From the NCBI RefSeq assembly GCF_012516475.1, contig NZ_CP051217.1, positions 806,001 to 870,000 on the forward strand: a stretch of 64,000 nt of DNA, in the 5' to 3' direction. Numbering within the stretch: the stretch's first letter is position 1; every line of letters begins with the position of its first letter. Shown here one piece after another: positions 45,786 through 54,631 of this stretch. Under the pieces are notes generated by a model. It saw only the letters and a list, made by a program, of their open reading frames with translations, searched no databases and was not told the origin of the DNA. This DNA comes from Parasphingorhabdus halotolerans. Lineage in GTDB: Bacteria > Pseudomonadota > Alphaproteobacteria > Sphingomonadales > Sphingomonadaceae. A program made the position numbers and the translations under genes.

Positions 45786-47081
45786 TTAGCGGTCATAGGC
45801 CTTTGGCAGAGAACCAGGAGCCGGGTTACGGTAACGTTCCCGCAAGCGTTCCTGACGATTGGATAGTGACTGCTGCACGCCATCAACAAACACCATCTCG
45901 ACTTGCGTCGAAAGCTCTAATGGGTCACCTGTCCAAATCACTACATCGCCCTTGCGTCCCGCTTTCAACGAACCAAGCTGCGCGCCCATACCCATGATTT
46001 CAGCCGGTTTCGAACTGATCGCGGCAAATGCTTCATCCCAACTTAGTCCGGTCGCCCGTGGCACTTTATTAAGCGCCACCAAGTTACCCGCATATTGGAC
46101 AGAATAGCGCAGTTGATGTTCATCGCGATCATTGATCATTCCAATGGCCACATTGACGCCAGCGGCCTTCATCCGGCCAATATTGGATTGGGTTGCAGAC
46201 AGGCTTTCAAAACGATCCGGGAGATCATTGAGCGCTGATGCCAAAACCGGAACACGCGCAGCGGCGATCTCATTCGCCACACGCCAACCTTCGCTCGCAC
46301 CGACGAGTACCATATTCAATGCCGGAAACTCTTTTTTGATATCGAGCACCTTTAATATATCATTCGCGCTTTCGACATGAACCAAAAGCTGGACGCTACC
46401 ATTAATAACCGGCAGCAATGCCTTCGCGTCGGACTTGGTTAGCAAATCGCTTTCAAAACTCGCTGGCGCGCGCGCGTAACTGCTTGCTTCATCAAGTAGT
46501 GCACGAAACAGGATGTGCGTTGCGGCGCGGCTCCCCCCTGCCCGGCTATGGCCGGTTTCGCCAAGCTCGACAAACTGGAATGCCTTGGCCTTGGTGATCG
46601 GTGAATTATCCTGGCCAAGGTCAATAATCGCGCCATAACCCCCGAATATTGACGTTGCAGTGCTTGGAGATACCACCGCTCGGGTCACGCCCGCAGCGCG
46701 GTTAACGGATACCGCCGAAGCGAATGGATTGACCGCATATTGCACATCAATTGCTGATGAAAAAACAGAGCCCCGCGCATTGACATCATTGGTTTGGCTA
46801 ACCGCTCCGACCTCAACCAGCCCGACCCGGCTGAACCCTGCAAAAATACCTGGCGTAACCCACTTTCCAGACGCGTCGATCCGGCGCGCATTGGCTGGAA
46901 TTGCGATATTGAGACCGGCGGCAACAACACGATCATTGGTCATGATCACCGTACCGCCATCAATCGGAGCAGTACCGTCCCCGATCACAACTTTACCGCC
47001 GGTGATCGCAATAGTTTCCGCCGCAGCAGAAGCGGCCGTGAGAGCAATTGATGAGAGCAGAAGAGCGCCAAATTTCATCAT
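45786..47081 (-). CDS. Exported amidohydrolase-like protein lacking the HxH metal motif
   Basis: 431 residues with a signal peptide (ends near AAAETIA). The amidohydrolase fold is clear at both ends (GKVVIGDGTAPIDGG; LGSLKAGRKGDVVIWTGDPLE), but where active members read PGLIDxHxH this one reads TPGIFAGFSRVG, and the later His/Asp ligands are also not evident. It is probably inactive alone. It overlaps by four bases the end of an active-looking paralogue upstream (47078-48475), so the two may work together. Confidence 0.85.
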   Translation of the reverse strand: MMKFGALLLSSIALTAASAAAETIAITGGKVVIGDGTAPIDGGTVIMTNDRVVAAGLNIAIPANARRIDASGKWVTPGIFAGFSRVGLVEVGAVSQTNDVNARGSVFSSAIDVQYAVNPFASAVSVNRAAGVTRAVVSPSTATSIFGGYGAIIDLGQDNSPITKAKAFQFVELGETGHSRAGGSRAATHILFRALLDEASSYARAPASFESDLLTKSDAKALLPVINGSVQLLVHVESANDILKVLDIKKEFPALNMVLVGASEGWRVANEIAAARVPVLASALNDLPDRFESLSATQSNIGRMKAAGVNVAIGMINDRDEHQLRYSVQYAGNLVALNKVPRATGLSWDEAFAAISSKPAEIMGMGAQLGSLKAGRKGDVVIWTGDPLELSTQVEMVFVDGVQQSLSNRQERLRERYRNPAPGSLPKAYDR

Positions 47082-48475
47082 TTCACGTCTCCTTCACCAG
47101 GCTGACCAAGCTCGAAATCGCTCACGGGCCTGCGTGCAGGATCATTGCTGTCAAACAGCAAAGCGCCATCAATCCAGACCTTTTCCGGTCGGGAATATAC
47201 GCTCAATGGATTGCCGTTCCAGAGCACGACATCGGCCATCTTGCCTGCTTTCAGGCTGCCGGTCTGGTCTTCAATACCAAGGGCCTTAGCAGCGTTGTAG
47301 GTGATCCATTTCATCGCCTCGGCATCGCTGATCTCAAGTCCCATAGCGCGACCATCGGCAAGCGCTTTTGCTGTTTCCTGATTGAGGCGCTGGATCTGGT
47401 TCTCGTCATCGGAATGTATGATCGTGCAGGCACCGGCATTATAGACCAGCGCTGCATTTTCCGGAATGGCATCATAGGCTTCCATCTTGAAGCCCCACCA
47501 ATCTGCCCACATTGCCGAACAAATGCCTTCTTTCGCTAATATGTCGGCAATTTTATAACTTTCGACCGCATGGTGAAATGCCGTTACCTTATAGCCAAAT
47601 TCCTTCGCCATATCGATGACCTGGTACATCTCGTCGGCGCGGTAGCAATGGTTATGAACCAGTATCTCGCCGTTGAGAACGCCAGCAAGCGTTTCCTTGG
47701 CAAGGTCCCGTTTGGGCGGTTTTGCGCCCTTCATCTTTTCGCGATATTCCTGCGCGTCAATCCATGTCTGGCGGTTCACCGCAAGGCTACCCATCCGGGT
47801 TGAGGGCATACGTCCCTTGCCACCATAGACCCGCTTTGGATTCTCGCCGCAGGCCATTTTCAAACCATAAGGCGCGCCGGGGAATTTCATGCCCTGCACT
47901 GTGCGCGACGGCACGTTTTTGAGCGTGACCGAACGCCCGCCGAATAGATTGGCTGAGCCAGGAAGAATTTGTAGCGAAGTAATTCCCCCATTTGCCATAG
48001 CGCGCGAGAAACCGGGGTCTTGCGGCCAAACACTATGTTCTGCCCAAACCTCCGGTGTGGCTGGAGACGTTGCCTCGTTGCCATCGCTATGCGCGTCGAC
48101 ACTGGGCGTCGGATAATCTCCAAGGTGGCTGTGCACATCAATAATGCCCGGTGTTACATATTTTCCGACACCGCTAATCTGGTTCACAACATCTGGTGGC
48201 ATCGAAGTTGGGCCGCCGACTGCCTTGATCTTGCCGTCTGTCATATGGACCCAGCCATTCTCAAATTGACCGCCCTCACCATCGATCACCGTGACCGGGA
48301 TGATGAGAGTTTCTTCAGCGGGATAGCCCTTGTAGGTAGATGGGAATGCAACCCTGACCGGTTTGGAAGATGATGCGCTCGAAGCGCTCGCGGTTTCCGT
48401 TTCAGCAGCCGTAGCCGCGCATCCTGCCACAAGCGACCCCGCGGCCAATACCGCCAGCAATGCTCCAGACTTCAT
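47078..48475 (-). CDS. Exported amidohydrolase, probable lipoprotein
   Basis: 465 residues. The N-terminus has a lipobox-like LVAGC, so it is likely lipid-anchored. Metal ligands are present: TPGIIDVHSHLGD (HxH), HNHCYRADE, VTAFHHAVE and IIHSDDENQ. The family (imidazolonepropionase-like) hydrolyses cyclic amides or peptides; substrate unknown. Its neighbours, a degenerate paralogue and a POT peptide transporter, suggest processing of peptides or cyclic dipeptides followed by uptake. Confidence 0.88.
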   Translation of the reverse strand: MKSGALLAVLAAGSLVAGCAATAAETETASASSASSSKPVRVAFPSTYKGYPAEETLIIPVTVIDGEGGQFENGWVHMTDGKIKAVGGPTSMPPDVVNQISGVGKYVTPGIIDVHSHLGDYPTPSVDAHSDGNEATSPATPEVWAEHSVWPQDPGFSRAMANGGITSLQILPGSANLFGGRSVTLKNVPSRTVQGMKFPGAPYGLKMACGENPKRVYGGKGRMPSTRMGSLAVNRQTWIDAQEYREKMKGAKPPKRDLAKETLAGVLNGEILVHNHCYRADEMYQVIDMAKEFGYKVTAFHHAVESYKIADILAKEGICSAMWADWWGFKMEAYDAIPENAALVYNAGACTIIHSDDENQIQRLNQETAKALADGRAMGLEISDAEAMKWITYNAAKALGIEDQTGSLKAGKMADVVLWNGNPLSVYSRPEKVWIDGALLFDSNDPARRPVSDFELGQPGEGDVK

Positions 48476-48490
48476 TTTTACCCCTTAAGA

Positions 48491-50074
48491 TTAAGCTTTT
48501 GTCGCAGGATGGATACCAGCAGCCGCTGGTTCGCCGATTTCGCCCTCACCCTCAAGATGCGCATCGGCATCCTGCAGTGTATCAAGGTGCATCAGTTTCT
48601 TGATGAGCGGCGATATCACGATCACCAGAACGCCAACGCCTACCGCAACCCAACCAACTGTCGAATATACATCAAGAACGCGATCTGGCCCCGCCCCTTC
48701 CGCACCAACGGCTGCAGCAATCAGGCCAGCGGCAAAGTTACCGGTTGCCGATGCAAAGAACCATGTACCCATTATAAGACTGGCCATATGGGCCGGAGCC
48801 AGACGGTTCATTGCGCTGAGACCAACCGGCGACAGACAAAGCTCACCGGTTGTATGCAGGAGATAAATTAGGAAGATGAAAATCACTGGCGTTAAGTTAC
48901 CCGTTCCGGCGGCCAAAGCGCCAGCGACCAAAACCAGAAAGCCCAATCCGAGCTGAATCAGGCCCAATCCGAATTTCGCCGGGGCGGATGGCTCCAGACC
49001 GCGTCGGCCCAGCCATGTCCACAATATTGCGAATATCGGAGCCAACAGCACAATGTAAATTGCATTGATCGATTGGAACACAGAAGCGGGGACTTCAATA
49101 CCAAAGATACTGCGATCAACGCTGCGGTCAGTGAACAGGTTAAGCGAGGAGCCTGCCTGCTCAAACAATGCCCAGAACAGGATGGAGCCAAAAATCAGGA
49201 ACATCGCGGCAAAGATTCTATCACGGTCTTCCGGTGCCAATTTCGCAACGGCAGTATAAAGGACATAGAGCACTAAAATTGCGCCCGCGATGCCGAGCAA
49301 TGACCCAACGAGTGCCTGATATTGAATTAATATCCAGATCAACCCGACTGTGGCAAAGCTACCCAAATAGAGCAGCCATTCGAATTTAATTCCCGCCACT
49401 TTGCTTTCAAGACGCGCTGGATCGGACGACTCTCCTCGACCCACAAGCAATGGCTTGCCCCAGATGAATACCACGAGGCCAAGCAACATACCAATACCGG
49501 CGGCTCCGAAACCATAGGACCAGCCATAGGTTTGTCCCAACCAGCCGGCGATAATTGCACCGAGCGCAGCGCCGAGGTTAATACCCATGTAGAATATGGT
49601 GTAGGCGGGGTCACGGCGAATATCTGTACGGGTATAGAGCTGTCCTACCATCACCGAGATGTTGGCTTTCAAAAACCCGGAACCGACAATGATGAATGCC
49701 AGAGCCAACCAGAAAATATTGATTGCAGCATCGGCCTGGCCGCCTCCGTCACCCTCAAAAGCCATCAGGAAATGGCCGAATGTCAGCAGTAATGCACCGA
49801 ACGCCACAGCCTTGCGCTGCCCGAGATAGCGATCCGCCAAATAGCCACCAACAACCGGCGTGATATAAACCAGCGCGGTATAGGCACCGTAAATGATACC
49901 CGCTTCACTATCGGAAAACATCCAATGCTGGACAAGATAGAAGATAAGCAAGGCGCGCATGCCATAGTAGGAGAAACGCTCCCACATTTCGGCAAAAAAT
50001 AGAACAAACAGTCCTTTTGGATGCCCAAGGAATGTTCCTCTTGCATCTCCGGATTCTTGATACGCACCTGACAT
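48491..50074 (-). CDS. POT/PTR-family proton-dependent peptide transporter
   Basis: About 527 residues from MSGAYQESG (50074, GGGGAG upstream); an upstream frame to 50215 is ignored since it would overlap the divergent promoter. It imports di- and tripeptides with protons. The family motif FFAEMWERFSYYGMRALL (helix 1, ExxER) and GGYLADRYLGQRKAV are visible, with about 12-14 helices. It is the first gene of the minus-strand group with the two amidohydrolases. Confidence 0.93.
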   Translation of the reverse strand: MSGAYQESGDARGTFLGHPKGLFVLFFAEMWERFSYYGMRALLIFYLVQHWMFSDSEAGIIYGAYTALVYITPVVGGYLADRYLGQRKAVAFGALLLTFGHFLMAFEGDGGGQADAAINIFWLALAFIIVGSGFLKANISVMVGQLYTRTDIRRDPAYTIFYMGINLGAALGAIIAGWLGQTYGWSYGFGAAGIGMLLGLVVFIWGKPLLVGRGESSDPARLESKVAGIKFEWLLYLGSFATVGLIWILIQYQALVGSLLGIAGAILVLYVLYTAVAKLAPEDRDRIFAAMFLIFGSILFWALFEQAGSSLNLFTDRSVDRSIFGIEVPASVFQSINAIYIVLLAPIFAILWTWLGRRGLEPSAPAKFGLGLIQLGLGFLVLVAGALAAGTGNLTPVIFIFLIYLLHTTGELCLSPVGLSAMNRLAPAHMASLIMGTWFFASATGNFAAGLIAAAVGAEGAGPDRVLDVYSTVGWVAVGVGVLVIVISPLIKKLMHLDTLQDADAHLEGEGEIGEPAAAGIHPATKA

Positions 50075-50227
50075 TAAGCGGCTCCCCGTAAAATTACATT
50101 TTGAGCTATCTAATGCAGCCCAGTTGAACCGCACCCTAATGAAAAAATGTCGCAAGTGAAGCATATTGTTACAAGCGAGACTAAAAAGCTGCTTGCAATC
50201 ACGACTGGCACACACAAAGTGTGGACA

Positions 50228-50806
50228 ATGTTCAACGATCTATCCAGCCTTGCCAGCTATTTGGCCAGCCGACGCTCGGGACGCCCACGTGAAATGATAG
50301 CACCGGGGCCCAGCGACACACAGATCGAAAAAATCGTCGAGATGGCGATGCGAACGCCAGATCATGGCAAGCTCGCACCATGGCGTGTGGTTTCTGTGGG
50401 AAAGGATCAGCGGGACCGGCTAGTAGAAGGCATGACCGCTGCCTATCTCAAGGAAACTCCGGGAGCCGGACGCCTCGAATTGGAAGCGCTCGATAAAATA
50501 TCCAATGAAGCCCCGACCTTGCTCATCGTGCTTTCCACACCGGATCAATCGAGCAAAATCCCGCTATGGGAACAGGAGTTAAGCTGCGGTGCTTTTTGCA
50601 TGAATCTGATTCATGCAGTTCATGCAACCGGCTTTGTCGGAAGCTGGATTACCGGCTGGCCAGCCTTTAACGATGATGTCCGGGATTTATTTGGAAAAAC
50701 CCCTCAAAAAATCGCAGGCTTCATTTTTATTGGTACCGCATCAGCAGAATTGAAAGAACGCCCACGTCCGGAACTGAGCCAGATATTGTCAAAGTGGGAT
50801 GGTTGA
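50228..50806 (+). CDS. Nitroreductase-family FMN oxidoreductase
   Basis: 192 residues from MFNDLSSLASYL (50228). FMN-binding features are the first Arg pair (ASRRSGRPRE), MAMRTPDHGKLAPWRVV and the C-terminal FIFIGTASAE. It resembles the compact YdjA group. It is cytoplasmic and dimeric in relatives, reducing nitro or quinone compounds. An upstream ATG at 50147 is in the promoter gap facing the transporter and is less likely. Confidence 0.88.
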   Translation: MFNDLSSLASYLASRRSGRPREMIAPGPSDTQIEKIVEMAMRTPDHGKLAPWRVVSVGKDQRDRLVEGMTAAYLKETPGAGRLELEALDKISNEAPTLLIVLSTPDQSSKIPLWEQELSCGAFCMNLIHAVHATGFVGSWITGWPAFNDDVRDLFGKTPQKIAGFIFIGTASAELKERPRPELSQILSKWDG

Positions 50807-50893
50807 AAACCAATCAGTCACTTCCAAAACTAAATATCAGAAAATCCAGACTTATCCCTTGCCTGCATCGCTGTATTATGGCAGTGATGCAGT

Positions 50894-51238
50894 ATGAACA
50901 ACGCAAGCAAACCTGTTTACCTGAAATTGCGGGATATTATCTCCGAATCGATCCTTGATGGTGAGTATAAAGAGGGTGATATGTTGCCGTCTGTACGCAC
51001 CTTTGCTGCGGATCAGGGCGCAAATCCGCTCACAGTCGCAAAAGCCTATCAGGGATTTCAGGAAGACGGTCTCGTAACGGTGAAGCGCGGTGTAGGTATG
51101 TTCGTCGCTACGGGCGCCGTTTCAAAATTGCGTGATGCCCAGCGTCAGGATTTTGTCAAAAATATCTGGCCGCCAGTTGAGCGCCAGATGAAGCGGCTTG
51201 ATATCAGCATCGATGATCTGCTGAAAAGCGATGCCTGA
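50894..51238 (+). CDS. Short GntR-family regulator (YtrA-like)
   Basis: 114 residues. N-terminal winged helix with YLKLRDIISESILDGEYKEGDMLPSVRTFAADQGANPLTVAKAYQGFQEDGLV, the GntR signature, then only a short helical tail. This size matches the YtrA subfamily, which usually controls ABC transporters; none adjoins here, so the target is unknown. The start is ATG 50894. It converges on the prsT gene with 9 bp between. Confidence 0.88.
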   Translation: MNNASKPVYLKLRDIISESILDGEYKEGDMLPSVRTFAADQGANPLTVAKAYQGFQEDGLVTVKRGVGMFVATGAVSKLRDAQRQDFVKNIWPPVERQMKRLDISIDDLLKSDA

Positions 51239-51247
51239 AACCGGCTG

Positions 51248-53245
51248 TTAACTTTTAGCCGTCTTTTCGGTTTCCCGAAGAACCGCATAAGCGCGTGTCA
51301 GGCTATGTCGGTAGGCGATGTTCTCAGGCGCTATCTCGACAGCTTTTTTTATGAGATCCACAGCATCTTTGGTACGCTTCCCATCCGCAAGAACAGCTAA
51401 GCCATAAAGATGGGAAACCACCGGACTTGATGGCTGCACCCGGTAAGCAATCCGGCCAGCAGCGATAGCATTTTCGGTTTGCCCCAGTCCAGTATAGGCC
51501 TGCGCCAGACCCGCCATGATCAACGCGTCATTTTCGCCAATGCGCTTGCGCAGATTTTCTAATATATACCGTGCCACTTCCCAATTTTCGGTTTCCAGAT
51601 GGGAATAGGCCATCCACCGCAAACCCGCGACACTGCTGGGGTTATAATTGAGATATTGCGCCAGCACTTCGCCGGATTGCTGCATGGCGCCTTTGGCCCG
51701 CAGAGCTTCTACAATCCTGAGCATCACCGGCTCGGAAAACCGGATTTGCCGGGCCCGTTCAAGGGCGTTCAACGCCTCGTCATAATCTCCCCGCCCCATC
51801 GCCGTGTCCGCCACGAGGATATGCGCATCGCTCGCGCCGGGATTGCTACCTTGTAAACGCTTGGCCTGCGAAAATGCCGCTTCGAAATTTCCAGCATTAT
51901 ACAGGGCGCGAATATAAGGAATCACCACACGAGCATTATTGGGATTTCGGCTCGCTTCTGCGGCAAGGACATTCATCGGCACGTCAGGTTGGAAAGCACC
52001 GGGTTCGCCCACGTTATGGATCGCTGCGCGATTGAAAACGCCAGTCGCTTCTTCGCGATTTCCAAGAGCTTCTAGCGCCCTGCCTACCAGCCACAAAGCA
52101 TAAGGCTCAGCGCCACTAGCATTGACTTGCGGTTTTAGAACCATGACCGCATCTTCAGCGTCTCCTGCCAAATAAAGCGCACGCGCTAGCAAATTCTGGG
52201 CGCGACGGTTTTGCGGTTGAACCGTCACCAATCGGCGGAATTTGTCGACTGCGGCGTTATGATTGCCCTCGCCATGTTCAATTATGCCTTGCACAAGCAG
52301 GGCCGAAGCCAGATTATCCAGTCGGCCTTCTGTTTTGAGCATCAACGCGCGCGCCAGCTTATATTGACCTGCCCTTGCGGCCAAAACAGACTGCATGAAA
52401 TAGGCCCGAGGGTTATGGCCATCTAGCGCGATAATTTTGCGAGCGATGACCAGCATATCTTTCATCCGCCCCATGTCACCCAGGGTTGCCGCATATTCCG
52501 TGAGCAACGCCACATCGTTAGGATCAATTTGCAAAGCGCGTTCAAACCATGGCAGTGCTGCGCCCAATCCAAATTGAAAACGCAGCAATTCACCGCGATA
52601 CTGGAGCGCGCGGATATTCTGTGGTTCCAGCTTTACCGCTTCATCAACGGCAGCAATGGCTCCCGCCTGGTCACCAGACCCAGCCCGAAATCTTGCAATA
52701 TCTACCCATAGATCAGGATTGGTAGCATCCAATTGGATGGCGCGATCAAACGCTTGGCTGGCAAGCGTATCGTCACCCATTTGCAAAGCGGTACGACCCA
52801 TAATCCGCGCAGCATAGGCTTGGCTTTGCTCGGGAATATCATCAGCGAAAAGCTGATCTTTGGCTTTGTTAAATTTTCCCTGCAGCTGCAATGCATGGCC
52901 GTATAAGTGGCGCACATTTGAAGGATCAAGGCCCAGGCCAATCGCTTTATCAAGTTCCGCTTGTGCACCTATCCCGTCAAACAGTTTTAGCAAAACTTCG
53001 GCCTGTAGAACCCGGGCATCAATCCACTGCGGGTCAGACTTTATCGCATTCATCAAAGCGATGCGTGCTGACCGGACATCGCCGCGTGATCGAAAATCCT
53101 GCGCTTGGGCAAAAGCCTCTCTCGCATCCTCATTGCCTTCGCTCGCAGCCTGTGTAGCGCTGGGTAAAGCGCTCAGTGATAACGCCAGAAAACTGGATAT
53201 CACAATCGTCTTGCCGCGACTTTTAAGAGACGAGCCAAAAACCAT
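51248..53245 (-). CDS. prsT: TPR-repeat lipoprotein/secreted protein, PrsT-like
   Basis: 665 residues. The N-terminus has a secretion signal (ends near ATQAASE) and the rest is TPR repeats throughout (patterns such as NPDLWVDIARFRAGSGDQAGAIA and PNDVALLTEYAATLGDMG). It follows prsR by 2 bp, and this gene order (prsK, prsR, TPR) is the usual one of the PEP-CTERM/exosortase-A system. It is shorter than many PrsT proteins. Probably a periplasmic scaffold in exopolysaccharide assembly; the name is from context. Confidence 0.75.
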   Translation of the reverse strand: MVFGSSLKSRGKTIVISSFLALSLSALPSATQAASEGNEDAREAFAQAQDFRSRGDVRSARIALMNAIKSDPQWIDARVLQAEVLLKLFDGIGAQAELDKAIGLGLDPSNVRHLYGHALQLQGKFNKAKDQLFADDIPEQSQAYAARIMGRTALQMGDDTLASQAFDRAIQLDATNPDLWVDIARFRAGSGDQAGAIAAVDEAVKLEPQNIRALQYRGELLRFQFGLGAALPWFERALQIDPNDVALLTEYAATLGDMGRMKDMLVIARKIIALDGHNPRAYFMQSVLAARAGQYKLARALMLKTEGRLDNLASALLVQGIIEHGEGNHNAAVDKFRRLVTVQPQNRRAQNLLARALYLAGDAEDAVMVLKPQVNASGAEPYALWLVGRALEALGNREEATGVFNRAAIHNVGEPGAFQPDVPMNVLAAEASRNPNNARVVIPYIRALYNAGNFEAAFSQAKRLQGSNPGASDAHILVADTAMGRGDYDEALNALERARQIRFSEPVMLRIVEALRAKGAMQQSGEVLAQYLNYNPSSVAGLRWMAYSHLETENWEVARYILENLRKRIGENDALIMAGLAQAYTGLGQTENAIAAGRIAYRVQPSSPVVSHLYGLAVLADGKRTKDAVDLIKKAVEIAPENIAYRHSLTRAYAVLRETEKTAKS

Positions 53246-53247
53246 TT

Positions 53248-54630
53248 TTAGCTGGCCTGCTGCAACTGATATTGCTTGAGCAAATCATAAAGCGTCGGGC
53301 GGCTGATGCCGAGCAGCTTGGCAGCATTGGAGATATTTCCATCTGTCTGCGAAATCGCGCGAATGATTGCCGCTCTGTCGGCCGCTTCGCGAGCCGCTTT
53401 CAAATTCAGCAAATCAACCGGTTCATCATCACTGAAATCAAGGTCGAGATCATTAGCGGCGATCATTTTCCCATCCGCCATAATCACTGCCCGCTTGATC
53501 CGGTTCTCCAGTTCCCTAACGTTTCCGGGCCATTTCCAGGCTTCCAGCGCAGCCAATGCGTCCGGCGCGATTCCCTTGACCGCTGGATTAATCTCTTCCG
53601 CAAATTTCTTCTGGAAATGCCGCGCCAAAAGACTTGCGTCTCCAGCGCGTTCGGACAATGCCGGTATTTTGATTACGATCTCGGCGAGCCGATAGTATAA
53701 ATCTTCTCGGAATGTATTTTCAACGATCATCGATTCCAGATCTTGGTGGGTGGCGCATACGATACGCGTATCTACGGCTATTGGCTTGCGTCCGCCGATA
53801 CGTTCAACAACCCGTTCTTGAATGAAACGCAGCAATTTAACCTGCAGCGGAAGCGGAATATCGCCCACTTCATCTAGAAATAGAGTTCCGCCGTTGGCTT
53901 GCTCGATCTTGCCCTCGGTCGTTTTGATTGCGCCCGTAAATGCGCCTTTTTCATGCCCGAACAATTCAGATTCAAGCAGATTTTCAGGAATGGCGGCGCA
54001 GTTGATCGCCACAAACGATTTATCGCGCCGATCACTGGCATCGTGCAATCCTTTGGCAAGCAGTTCTTTGCCGGTGCCACTTGCGCCAAGCAGCATTACT
54101 GACGCATTGGTATTGGCGACACGCTCGATCATGCGCGCAACTTTCAGCATTTCCGGCGCACCGGTAATGATCTGACCCAAAACACGGTCACCACCATCAC
54201 CCTGGGTGGCAAGATGGGCGTTCTCCTGTTCCAGTTTCCGAACGTGAAAAGCCCGGCGGACAATGAGACCCAGTTCATCAATATCAACCGGCTTTTGATA
54301 GAAATCCCAAGCGCCGCTGGCAATTGCCCGCAATGCGCTATTTTTTTCCCCGTGACCGGAGGCGACGATGACTTTCGTATCTGGTTTCAAACTGAGAATG
54401 GCATCCATGGTGGCAAAACCTTCGGTCGTCCCATCTGGATCAGGCGGCAGGCCGAGATCCAAAGTCACCACATCTGGTTCCTCCGAGCGGAGCAAGTTGA
54501 TCGCGGTCTCACGGTCTCCGGCGATAAACACGTCAAAATCTTCATAGGCCCATTTGAGCTGCTTCTGAAGACCGGGGTCATCCTCAACAATCAGCAATTT
54601 TTCACGTCGGTTTGGACTCTTATCAGCCAT
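53248..54630 (-). CDS. prsR: Sigma-54-dependent response regulator PrsR
   Basis: 460 residues from MADKSPNRRE. Receiver domain with Asp58 in VVTLDLGLP; AAA+ domain with Walker A GASGTGKELLA, the sigma-54 contact loop GAFTGA and Walker B GGTLFLDEVGD; C-terminal Fis-type HTH NISNAAKLLGISRPTLYDLL. It is the partner of the adjacent PrsK kinase (1 bp between prsK stop and this start) and should activate sigma-54 promoters of PEP-CTERM/exopolysaccharide genes. Confidence 0.92.
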   Translation of the reverse strand: MADKSPNRREKLLIVEDDPGLQKQLKWAYEDFDVFIAGDRETAINLLRSEEPDVVTLDLGLPPDPDGTTEGFATMDAILSLKPDTKVIVASGHGEKNSALRAIASGAWDFYQKPVDIDELGLIVRRAFHVRKLEQENAHLATQGDGGDRVLGQIITGAPEMLKVARMIERVANTNASVMLLGASGTGKELLAKGLHDASDRRDKSFVAINCAAIPENLLESELFGHEKGAFTGAIKTTEGKIEQANGGTLFLDEVGDIPLPLQVKLLRFIQERVVERIGGRKPIAVDTRIVCATHQDLESMIVENTFREDLYYRLAEIVIKIPALSERAGDASLLARHFQKKFAEEINPAVKGIAPDALAALEAWKWPGNVRELENRIKRAVIMADGKMIAANDLDLDFSDDEPVDLLNLKAAREAADRAAIIRAISQTDGNISNAAKLLGISRPTLYDLLKQYQLQQAS

Positions 54631-54631
54631 T

